A DNA stretch of 6,324 nt, from assembly GCA_023423855.1 (NCBI GenBank), contig JAFAEU010000306.1, forward strand, positions 1 to 6,324, written 5' to 3'. The DNA comes from Pseudomonadota bacterium (GTDB taxonomy: Bacteria > Pseudomonadota > Gammaproteobacteria > Xanthomonadales > Xanthomonadaceae). The translations under genes and the position numbers were made by a program. This document shows positions 1 through 5,186 of this stretch, piece by piece; position 1 is the first letter of the stretch; every line of letters starts with the position of its first letter. The notes below the pieces were generated by a model, which worked only from the letters and a program-made list of their open reading frames with translations, ran no database searches and was not told where the DNA came from.

Positions 1-199
1 GCCGTGGACCAACGCCTCGCAGCAGGCGATGGACCTGCTGCAGCAGTGGCCGTACCCGCTGGTGGCGCAGCTGCGCGACAGCCAGGCCTACGTGATGCTG
101 GTCGGCTTCGGCAAGAGCCTGTTCGACTACCACTCGGCGCAGGTGCGCGACCACCAGGCCGACTGGCAGCCGCTGCTGAAGTGGCTCAAGCGCGCCTGA
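1..199 (+). CDS. C-terminal end of an unidentified protein (5' truncated)
   Basis: An open frame enters from the left edge (first full codon at position 2) and ends at TGA 197-199, giving the last 65 residues of a protein. The visible part begins PWTNASQQAMDLLQQW and ends WQPLLKWLKRA. It is rich in Gln, Leu and Trp, appears mostly helical, and has no membrane segment or metal-binding cluster. Its composition (LVGFGKSLFDYHSAQVRDH) looks like ordinary coding sequence with the same codon bias as its neighbours, which argues for a real gene. I do not recognise the family. It ends 45 nt before sixA, close enough for co-transcription, but sixA has its own clear ribosome-binding site. Confidence 0.7.
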   Translation, partial: PWTNASQQAMDLLQQWPYPLVAQLRDSQAYVMLVGFGKSLFDYHSAQVRDHQADWQPLLKWLKRA

Positions 200-244
200 C
201 CTGCCTCCGGGCCGCCGAGCAATGCCACCGGGAGGAAAGCGTCG

Positions 245-721
245 ATGCGTGAACTGATCCTGCTGCGCCATGCCCACGCCGAGCCGCCGCTGCCCGGGCA
301 ATCGGACTTCGACCGGCCGCTGTCGGCCGAGGGGCTGGCCGAGGCCGATGCGGTCGCCACCTGGCTGCGCGACAAGGCGCTGGTGCCCGACCGCGTGCTG
401 TGCTCGCCGGCGCGGCGTGCGCGCGAGACGCTGGAGGCGGTGGTCGAGGCCGTGGGCAACCTCGACAAGCGGCTCGAACCGTCGATCTACGAGGCCATGC
501 CCGGCACCCTGGCCGGCCTGGTCGACGGCCATCGCGACGCTGACCGCCTGCTGGTGGTCGGCCACAACCCCGGGCTGGAGCGGCTGGTGGCGCTGCTGCA
601 CAGCGGCCAGTCGGGCGACTACCGCGGCATGCCGCCGGCCGCGATCGCGGTGCTGGCGCTGCCGGCCGGGGCCACGATCGAGCCCGGCATCGCCACCCTG
701 TCCGCGTTCTGGTGGCCGTGA
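245..721 (+). CDS. sixA: SixA-type phosphohistidine phosphatase (histidine phosphatase superfamily)
   Basis: This 158-residue protein is the usual size for SixA, a small cytoplasmic enzyme of the histidine phosphatase superfamily. In E. coli SixA removes phosphate from histidine on phosphotransfer proteins. The superfamily signature is at the very N-terminus: LILLRHAHAE, with Arg8 and nucleophile His9 in the RHA variant typical of SixA rather than RHG. SPARRARET (54-62) supplies the conserved Arg of the phosphate pocket, Glu83 sits in the YEA segment, and VVGHNPGLE (104-112) contains the second catalytic His107. All key residues are intact. The ATG at 245 is supported by a strong GGAGGAA at 231-237 with 7-nt spacing. 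There is no signal peptide. The physiological phosphoprotein substrate in this organism cannot be read from the sequence. Confidence 0.93.
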   Translation: MRELILLRHAHAEPPLPGQSDFDRPLSAEGLAEADAVATWLRDKALVPDRVLCSPARRARETLEAVVEAVGNLDKRLEPSIYEAMPGTLAGLVDGHRDADRLLVVGHNPGLERLVALLHSGQSGDYRGMPPAAIAVLALPAGATIEPGIATLSAFWWP

Positions 722-765
722 GCGCGATGGCATTGCGATGGCGGCCGGATGCCTGCGGGACTCCT

Positions 766-802
766 CGAAGCTTCGCCATTCCGACCCCGGGCCTGATCCG
801 GG
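766..802. repeat. Short palindromes downstream of sixA
   Basis: A perfect 10-bp palindrome, CGAAGCTTCG, lies at 766-775. It is followed by a hairpin with a 5-bp CCCGG/CCGGG stem (786-790 with 798-802) and a 7-nt loop. No T-run follows either structure, so they are not classic intrinsic terminators. The stretch ATTCCGACCCCGGGCCTGAT resembles degenerate intergenic REP-like modules. It could end the sixA transcript weakly or simply be repeat debris. Confidence 0.35.
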
Positions 803-833
803 AGGGAGATCCATGCGTCTGAAGGGAAGCTCT

Positions 834-941
834 GGACATCCCGGATCCGTCATTTCGAACGCAGTGGGAACCCTTGTTTTTCAGTCGTCTGCATTCCCGC
901 GATTTCCCGCGACGCTCGAAATGACGGATTCTGGATGTTCC
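834..941. repeat. Degenerate long inverted repeat (MITE/REP-like) between sixA and the YceI gene
   Basis: Two arms, about 834-870 and 904-941, form a long imperfect hairpin. The core is a perfect 14-bp match: ATCCGTCATTTCGA at 845-858 pairs with TCGAAATGACGGAT at 916-929. Pairing continues outward (GGACATCC against GGATGTTCC, with an offset) and inward with mismatches (about 8 of 12). The apical loop (871-903) is distinctly T-rich (CCTTGTTTTTCAG) compared with its surroundings. GTCATTTCGAACGCAGTGGGAA is a phrase of the kind found in multicopy intergenic repeats of many bacteria. No transposase is present. The element lies just before the YceI gene and could act as an RNA hairpin in a read-through transcript. 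Confidence 0.7.
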
Positions 942-989
942 CGGAAGGGCGGGGCGCCCCGCGGCGCCCGCAGCGACGGGACCCGGGCC

Positions 990-1553
990 ATGGCAGGCAG
1001 GCGTCTGCGCTGGCTGGTGCTGCTCGGCGCCTGGTTCGCGATGGCGACGCCGGCGGCCGAGATCGACACCGCGAAGTCGCGCATCGGCTTCTCCCTGAAG
1101 ACGCGCTGGGGACAGGCGCTGGAAGGGCGCTTCCCGCAGTGGCAGGGCGAGATCGTGCCGGTTTCGGAGCTGCGCCGGCAGGTGCGGCTGCGGCTGCCGA
1201 CCGACGGCGTCGAGATCCTCGACCATCCGCAGTACTCGAAGATCACGCGCGGCAAGGGCTTCTTCGACGCCGACCGGCACCCGCACGTGGAATTCGTCTC
1301 CGATCCCTACACCGACGAACTGCTGCGCGAGGGCGGCCTGCTCGCCGGCGCGCTGACCATCCGCGGCGTGCGCCGGCGCGAGGTGTTCACCATCGAGCCG
1401 GCGACCTGCGACCGCCCGACGATCGACTGCGACGTGGTCGCCAGCGGTGTGGTCTACCGCAGCGACTTCGCGATGGACCGCTGGGCGTTCGCGCTGTCGG
1501 ACCGGGTCGTGTTCTCGCTGCACATCCGCGCCCGGCCCGCACCGACGCCATGA
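990..1553 (+). CDS. YceI-like periplasmic protein (polyisoprenoid-binding lipocalin-fold family)
   Basis: The product is 187 residues, close to E. coli YceI (about 190). The N-terminus is a Sec signal peptide: basic MAGRRLR, a hydrophobic core WLVLLGAWFAMA, then TPAAEID with likely cleavage after Ala22 or Ala23. The mature part starts IDTAKSRIGFSL, followed by GRFPQWQGEI (46-55), KGFFDADRHPHVEFVSDPY (89-107), and a closing strand with RSDFAMDRWAFALSDRVVFSL (157-177). These are YceI-domain hallmarks. Family members bind polyisoprenoid or amphipathic ligands in a beta-barrel. Cys140 and Cys147 could form a disulfide in the periplasm. An in-frame ATG at 921 would put the signal peptide 23 residues in and lies inside the repeat, so 990 is chosen although the Shine-Dalgarno is weak (GACGGGA, 975-981). 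The stop overlaps the next start as ATGA. Confidence 0.85.
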   Translation: MAGRRLRWLVLLGAWFAMATPAAEIDTAKSRIGFSLKTRWGQALEGRFPQWQGEIVPVSELRRQVRLRLPTDGVEILDHPQYSKITRGKGFFDADRHPHVEFVSDPYTDELLREGGLLAGALTIRGVRRREVFTIEPATCDRPTIDCDVVASGVVYRSDFAMDRWAFALSDRVVFSLHIRARPAPTP

Positions 1554-3487
1554 CCGCGGCGGTGCGTGCGCTCGTCGCGCTGCTGGTCCTGGCCTGCAGC
1601 GCCTGCAGCAGCCTGTCGAACCTGCAGCGCGAGCAGGCCGCGGGAATCGCGGTCGCGGCGCGATCGACGCAGATCGACTGCGATGCGCCCGATGCCTGCG
1701 CGCGGCCCTCGCCGCTGCGCGAGCTGGGCGTGCGCGCCTACGCGCAGAGCACGCCGCAGGCGCCGCGGCACTACGCGCTGCTGCTCGACTACGGCCAGGA
1801 CGCACTGGTCTCGCGCCTGGACCTGATCCGCGGCGCGACCACCAGCATCGACCTGCAGACCTACATCTTCGACGAGGACGACGCCGGCCACCTCGTGCTC
1901 GACGAGCTGATGGCCGCGGTGCGCCGCGGCGTGCGCGTGCGGGTGCTGGTCGACCAGCTGTCGGCGCTGCGCCAGGTCGCCACCCTGGCGGCGCTGGCCT
2001 CGGCCCACGTCAACTTCGAGATCCCCATCTACAACCCGGTGCTCGAGCGCGCGCGCATCAGCTATCCGATGTACGCCTGGGCCGCGGCCTGCTGCTGGCG
2101 CCGGCTCAACCAGCGCATGCACAGCAAGCTGCTGCTGGTCGACGGCATCGTCGGCATCACCGGCGGGCGCAACTACCAGGACGACTATTACGACTGGAAC
2201 CCGGAGTTCAACTTCCGCGACCGCGACGTGCTGGTCAGCGGTCCGGCGACCGTAGACATGGCGGCGAACTTCGAGGCGTTCTGGAACGCGCGTCTGAGCG
2301 TGCCGGTGGAGCGGCTGGACGACGTCGGCCGCCACCTGCTGCGCGCCGGCGCGCCGGCGCTGCCGGACGGGCCCGACGAGGCTCCGCGGCGGGTTGCGGC
2401 GGTGTCGCGCGCGGCGGACGACCGGGCCCTGGTGCAGCGGGACCTGGCCGAGGCCGCGATCCCGGTGGGCGAGGTGGTGTTCATCGCCGACCTGCCGCAG
2501 AAGCACCGGCGCGACCGCGAGATCGCCGCCGGCGCGATCCACGCCTCGCCGCTGCTCAACGAACTGATCGAGTCGGCGCAGGAGGAAGTACTGCTGCAGA
2601 CGCCCTACCTGGTGCTGTCGAAGCAGGCGCAGGCCATGTTCGGGCGCATGCACGAGCGCGAACCGCCGCCGCGCGTGGTCGTGTCCACCAACAGCCTCGC
2701 GGCCACCGACTCGTTCATCACCTACGCGCTGTCGTACATGTACAAGCGTCGCTACCTGCGCGACTTCGGCTTCGAGATCCACGAGTTCAAGCCGTTCCCG
2801 GAGGACGCGCCGATCGACCTGGAGGCCACCGGCGCGGTCGATATCTCCTGGAACGCCGACGGCAGCGTCAACATCGGCGAGATCGCGCGCGATGCAGATG
2901 CCGACGCCGGCGGAGACCCCTCCGGCCGCCGCACGCCGCCACTGGCGCGCGAATACGCCGCGCTGCGCTACGCCGGCATCGGCGTCCACCAGCGCGTGCC
3001 GCTCAAGCGCGCCGGCGTGCGCTTCGGCCTGCACGCCAAGTCGCTGGTGATCGACAACCGCATCGGCGTGGTCGGCACCCACAACTTCGACCCGCGCGGT
3101 GACGACTACAACACCGAGAGCGCGGTGATCATCGACGACCCCACGTTCGCGCGCGCGCTGGCCGACAGCATCCGCCGCGACATCGCGCCGGAGAACGCCT
3201 GGGCCATCGCGAGGCGCGACAAGCCACCGGTGTTCTCCGGGCTCGAATACTCGCTGGCCAAGGTGTCCGAGCACCTGCCGGTGTTCGACCTGTGGCCGGT
3301 GCGCTACGCCACCAGCTACGAGTTCCAGCCCGGGCCGGCCTGCCCGGCGCCGCTGTCGCCGTTCGACCCGGGCTTCCGCGCCTGCTACGAACCGGTCGGC
3401 GACTTCCCCGAGGTCAACCTCGGCTTCCGCACCCTGCTCACGCGCATCTTCACCGCCTTCGGCGCGGGACTCGCGCCGATCCTCTGA
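1550..3487 (+). CDS. Phospholipase D-superfamily lipoprotein, ClsC-like cardiolipin synthase candidate
   Basis: This 645-residue protein carries two HKD catalytic motifs of the phospholipase D superfamily. HKD1 is HSKLLLVDGIVGITGGRN (His191, Lys193, Asp198, Asn208); HKD2 is HAKSLVIDNRIGVVGTHN (His495, Lys497, Asp502, Asn512), followed by FDPRGDDYNTE. GGRN after HKD1 and (G)xxNFDPR after HKD2 are typical of the bacterial ClsC (YmdC) branch, which makes cardiolipin from phosphatidyl groups. Other phosphatidyl transfer or phosphodiesterase chemistry is possible. The N-terminus MTAAVRALVALLVLACSACSS is a signal peptide with a lipobox-like Cys16 (or Cys19), suggesting a lipid anchor; no transmembrane helix pair is seen. 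It is much longer than ClsC (about 470 residues). Part of the excess is an insert around 420-485 containing an acidic run, DADADAGGD (448-456). The start overlaps the YceI stop, has no clear Shine-Dalgarno and is probably translationally coupled. Confidence 0.87.
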   Translation: MTAAVRALVALLVLACSACSSLSNLQREQAAGIAVAARSTQIDCDAPDACARPSPLRELGVRAYAQSTPQAPRHYALLLDYGQDALVSRLDLIRGATTSIDLQTYIFDEDDAGHLVLDELMAAVRRGVRVRVLVDQLSALRQVATLAALASAHVNFEIPIYNPVLERARISYPMYAWAAACCWRRLNQRMHSKLLLVDGIVGITGGRNYQDDYYDWNPEFNFRDRDVLVSGPATVDMAANFEAFWNARLSVPVERLDDVGRHLLRAGAPALPDGPDEAPRRVAAVSRAADDRALVQRDLAEAAIPVGEVVFIADLPQKHRRDREIAAGAIHASPLLNELIESAQEEVLLQTPYLVLSKQAQAMFGRMHEREPPPRVVVSTNSLAATDSFITYALSYMYKRRYLRDFGFEIHEFKPFPEDAPIDLEATGAVDISWNADGSVNIGEIARDADADAGGDPSGRRTPPLAREYAALRYAGIGVHQRVPLKRAGVRFGLHAKSLVIDNRIGVVGTHNFDPRGDDYNTESAVIIDDPTFARALADSIRRDIAPENAWAIARRDKPPVFSGLEYSLAKVSEHLPVFDLWPVRYATSYEFQPGPACPAPLSPFDPGFRACYEPVGDFPEVNLGFRTLLTRIFTAFGAGLAPIL

Positions 3488-3493
3488 GGCCCT

Positions 3494-3507
3494 CCGGAAG
3501 TTTCCGG
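3494..3507 (+). terminator. Possible weak terminator hairpin after the PLD gene
   Basis: CCGGAAGTTTCCGG is a palindrome 6 nt past the PLD stop codon. It can form a CCGG/CCGG stem with a 6-nt loop. There is no T-run after it, so any terminator role is tentative. Confidence 0.3.
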
Positions 3508-3520
3508 CCGCCATGCGTTC

Positions 3521-3550
3521 AGCTCCTTCCCCCCGCAAGCGGAGGGGGGC
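3521..3550. repeat. C-run/G-run hairpin, REP-like or terminator-like
   Basis: CCCCCCGC (3529-3536) faces GCGGAGGGGGG (3539-3549) across a tight AA. It makes a strong GC stem with one bulged A (3543). It resembles the CTCCC...GCAAGC...GGGAG intergenic hairpins that recur in many Xanthomonas-type and Pseudomonas-type genomes. No U-tract follows on the + strand. It may stabilise the 3' end of the PLD mRNA or act as a Rho-independent-like barrier. Confidence 0.45.
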
Positions 3551-3643
3551 AAGCGCGGGAAAGGGGCCAAAACGCCCGGACGGCCCAGGTCATCAGTCAT
3601 GCCTCGCAGCCGCAACCGTCGGCCTCCGAAACCCATCCAAATC

Positions 3644-3711
3644 AACAGGTTCGGGCGTGGACGCAAGCCCATCCCCAAGCACATGACTTCCGGCCCATGT
3701 GCGAACCTGTT
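3644..3711 (+). other. 10-bp inverted repeat enclosing hairpins, upstream of the small gene
   Basis: AACAGGTTCG (3644-3653) is perfectly complementary to CGAACCTGTT (3702-3711), 48 nt apart. Inside lie a second perfect 6-bp stem, CACATG/CATGTG (3680-3685 with 3696-3701, abutting the outer stem), and a small GCG/CGC or GGGC/GCCC hairpin around 3653-3670. As RNA this could fold as a three-way junction with stems of about 10, 6 and 3-4 bp. As DNA it could be two spaced operator half-sites. It ends where the AT-rich promoter-like block begins. It matches no RNA family I know. Confidence 0.4.
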
Positions 3712-3736
3712 TAGTGTATTACTTTACCAACACACC
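3708..3736 (+). promoter_or_regulatory. AT-rich promoter/operator-like block before the small gene
   Basis: TGTTTAGTGTATTACTTTAC is the most AT-rich stretch of the intergenic region, in an otherwise very GC-rich window. It contains -10-like hexamers (GTATTA, TACTTT) and a GTGT...ACAC dyad (3714-3717 with 3730-3733). GTGTA/TACAC-type dyads are used by some GntR-family (YtrA-type) repressors. Whether this site is one of those is inference. It lies 29 nt before the start codon of the 61-codon gene, a plausible distance for its promoter. Confidence 0.45.
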
Positions 3737-3764
3737 AAGACACAACGCCCCCACGAGGACCGCC

Positions 3765-3950
3765 ATGAACACCGTTTTCCAGACCGCCCCCCGCCCATCC
3801 CTTCCGCTGCAGGCGCGCACCGCCCTCCCGCTTCCCGCCTCCGAGCGCCGCGCGCGCGGCTTCGGCATCGGCTACGGCAACAGCAGCGGCTATGCCAGCG
3901 ACAGGCGCTACACCCCGGAATCGGGCAACGCGCGCTTCCGCTTCGCATGA
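3765..3950 (+). CDS. Small protein with GFGIGYGNSSGY C-terminal tail, function unknown
   Basis: The product is 61 residues, basic, probably disordered, with no signal peptide or membrane helix. Residues 1-30 are rich in Pro, Ala and Arg (MNTVFQTAPRPSLPLQART...). Residues 31-61 begin RGFGIGYGNSSGYASDRRY and end ARFRFA. The ATG at 3765 has a good GAGGA at 3755-3759 with 5-nt spacing, and an AT-rich promoter-like block lies just upstream, so expression is likely. Open reading continues upstream to 3699, but that part has no ribosome-binding site and covers the promoter block. The tail is repeated almost exactly at the C-terminus of the DUF1232 protein that follows, which strongly suggests this is a real protein. 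I do not know a function. Candidates are a peptide whose tail is bound or modified by another protein, or a small regulatory partner. Confidence 0.75.
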   Translation: MNTVFQTAPRPSLPLQARTALPLPASERRARGFGIGYGNSSGYASDRRYTPESGNARFRFA

Positions 3951-3994
3951 CGCACGCGGCCGCGTCGTCCGCCGCCGCCACGGCGCGGGGCGGA

Positions 3995-4009
3995 CCCTGC
4001 GCGGCAGGG
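3995..4009 (+). terminator. Possible hairpin terminator after the small gene
   Basis: CCCTGC GCG GCAGGG forms a perfect 6-bp GC-rich stem with a 3-nt loop, 45 nt after the small gene's stop and just before the next promoter. No T-run follows (CGCAATT), so termination would be inefficient or Rho-assisted. Confidence 0.35.
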
Positions 4010-4014
4010 CGCAA

Positions 4015-4044
4015 TTGACGCGTGCGCGCCGCGGAGCCTAGGCT
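4015..4044 (+). promoter_or_regulatory. Sigma70-like promoter of the DUF1232-thioesterase unit
   Basis: TTGACG (4015-4020) and TAGGCT (4039-4044) are separated by 18 nt and fit a -35/-10 pair of the kind common in GC-rich Xanthomonas-group genomes. The expected start of transcription is near 4051, giving a leader of about 24 nt before the ATG at 4075. The -10 hexamer lies inside a perfect 10-bp palindrome, AGCCTAGGCT (4035-4044), which could be an operator or coincidence. Confidence 0.6.
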
Positions 4045-4074
4045 GCGCATCTTTCCGTCCCCCGGTATCCCACC

Positions 4075-4692
4075 ATGTCGCTTTCGCTGACCATCGACCT
4101 CAACGACCAGGACCTCGAGCACTTCACCAACGCGCTGAAGGCCGCACACAAGGCGGCAGCGGACAAGTCGCAGGAGGAGATCATCCAGGCCGCGGCCTCG
4201 CTGCTGGAGGGCGCGCAGAAGGTCGAGATGCCGGACTTCATCCGCGGCCGGCTGGAGCGGCTGGACGACATGATCGCGATGGTCCGCGACGAGGGCTGGC
4301 ACCTCGACGACGAGGACAAGCAGCACGTGCTGTCGGCGCTGGTCTACTTCGCCGACCCGAAGGACGTGATCCCGGACCACGTCGAGGTGCTGGGCTTCCT
4401 CGACGACGCGATCATGATCGAACTGTGCGTGCGCGAGCTCAGGCACGAGCTCGACGCCTACGACGACTTCTGCGAATTCCGCGAGCGCGAGGCGAACAAG
4501 CGCGGCGTCGAACCTTCCGCCGTCGGCCGCGCCGACTGGCTGGACGGCCGCCGCGACGAACTGGTCGAGCGCATGCACGCGCGCCGCGAACGCGATGGCG
4601 GCGGGTTCGGCCTCGGCTACGGCAGCAGCAGCGGCTACGGTCGCGCGTCCTATTCGCGCGCCTGGCGCCCGAGCCTGTTCCGCTTCCGCTAG
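4075..4692 (+). CDS. DUF1232 (YkvA-type) protein with GFGLGYGSSSGY C-terminal tail
   Basis: The 205-residue protein contains a DUF1232-like segment at about 84-120: VYFADPKDVIPDHVEVLGFLDDAIMIE shows the family pattern Y-x-(x)-P-x-D-x-IPD...LG-(F/Y)-LDD. DUF1232 proteins such as B. subtilis YkvA have no established biochemical role. Residues 1-75 are helical and charged (DLEHFTNALKAAHKAAADK), and 117-175 form a long, charged, probably helical segment (ELRHELDAYDDFCEFRERE). The last 29 residues (177-205) are a separate Gly/Ser/Tyr-rich tail, GFGLGYGSSSGYGRASY ending LFRFR, nearly the same as the tail of the 61-residue protein upstream. There is no signal peptide or clear membrane helix. The start at 4075 fits the promoter at 4015-4044 but has no strong Shine-Dalgarno. 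The thioesterase gene follows after 11 nt, so both are probably on one transcript. Confidence 0.85.
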   Translation: MSLSLTIDLNDQDLEHFTNALKAAHKAAADKSQEEIIQAAASLLEGAQKVEMPDFIRGRLERLDDMIAMVRDEGWHLDDEDKQHVLSALVYFADPKDVIPDHVEVLGFLDDAIMIELCVRELRHELDAYDDFCEFREREANKRGVEPSAVGRADWLDGRRDELVERMHARRERDGGGFGLGYGSSSGYGRASYSRAWRPSLFRFR

Positions 4693-4703
4693 GCCGGGCG
4701 CGG

Positions 4704-5120
4704 ATGTTCCGCGCGGACGTCAGCGTCGGGCAACTCAACGCGCTGTCGCGGAACACCGCGATGGAGCCGCTCGGCATCGTCTTCACCGAAATCGGCCCCG
4801 ACTTCCTGCGCGCGACGATGCCGGTCGACGCGCGCACCCACCAGCCCTACGGCCTGCTCCACGGCGGCGCCTCGGTGCTGCTGGCCGAGACGCTCGGCAG
4901 CAGTGCCGGCGGCCTGTGCGCGCCCGAGGGCCACGGCGTGGTCGGTATCGAGATCAACGCCAACCACCTGCGCGGCGTGCGCAGCGGCACCGTCACCGGC
5001 ACCGCGCGGCCGCTGCACGTGGGTCGCAGCACCCAGGTGTGGGAAATCCGCATCGAGGACGCCGCCGGCAGGCTGGTCTGCATCTCGCGGCTGACGTTGG
5101 CGCTGGTGCCGCGCGACTGA
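4704..5120 (+). CDS. Hotdog-fold acyl-CoA thioesterase, YdiI/EntH-type
   Basis: The 138-residue protein closely follows the E. coli YdiI (MenI)/EntH pattern in length and sequence. LNALSRNTAMEPLGIVFTEI (11-30) is the N-terminal helix and strand. MPVDARTHQPYGLLHGGASV (39-58) carries the His53-Gly-Gly motif, and Glu62 in LLAETLGSSAGG is the expected catalytic carboxylate. VVGIEINANHLRGV (79-92) and PLHVGRSTQVWEIRI (103-117) form the CoA-binding strands. YdiI hydrolyses 1,4-dihydroxy-2-naphthoyl-CoA in menaquinone synthesis, and EntH clears mis-charged enterobactin carrier protein. Neither pathway is visible here, and this bacterial group typically uses ubiquinone, so the substrate may be another aryl- or acyl-CoA. 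The ATG at 4704 aligns with the family start. It lies 11 nt after the DUF1232 gene, with a weak ribosome-binding site. Confidence 0.9.
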   Translation: MFRADVSVGQLNALSRNTAMEPLGIVFTEIGPDFLRATMPVDARTHQPYGLLHGGASVLLAETLGSSAGGLCAPEGHGVVGIEINANHLRGVRSGTVTGTARPLHVGRSTQVWEIRIEDAAGRLVCISRLTLALVPRD

Positions 5121-5186
5121 GCGCCGGGCTGGCAGGCGCGCTGCGCACCACCAGCGACCGGCAGCGTCGGACGGCCCAGAAATTCC

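Noticed and set aside
935..1549. In-frame 205-codon upstream extension of the PLD gene
   Set aside because: The extension overlaps the YceI gene out of frame and is low-complexity. The lipoprotein signal peptide begins exactly at the ATG at 1550.
186..1805. Long open frame on the - strand (539 codons) across sixA and the YceI gene
   Set aside because: Its translation is Arg/Ala/Pro-rich low-complexity sequence with no motifs. It is a shadow caused by high third-position GC of the real + strand genes.
1454..3538. 694-codon open frame on the - strand opposite the PLD gene
   Set aside because: The + strand encodes both intact HKD motifs. The antisense product shows only repetitive V/A/R/Q composition and no family features.
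3644..3711. Possible tRNA-like fold (GGTTCG resembling a T-loop)
   Set aside because: No acceptor stem, anticodon arm or CCA context can be arranged around it.
3765..3950. Small protein as a bacteriocin or RiPP precursor
   Set aside because: No modification enzyme, transporter or leader-type cleavage motif is present in the window, and the same tail ends a folded DUF1232 protein. Kept only as a weak alternative within the tag finding.
3599..4018. 139-codon + strand frame overlapping the small gene
   Set aside because: It crosses the inverted repeat and promoter block, has no ribosome-binding site and no motif. The 3765 frame carries the conserved tail and a good ribosome-binding site.
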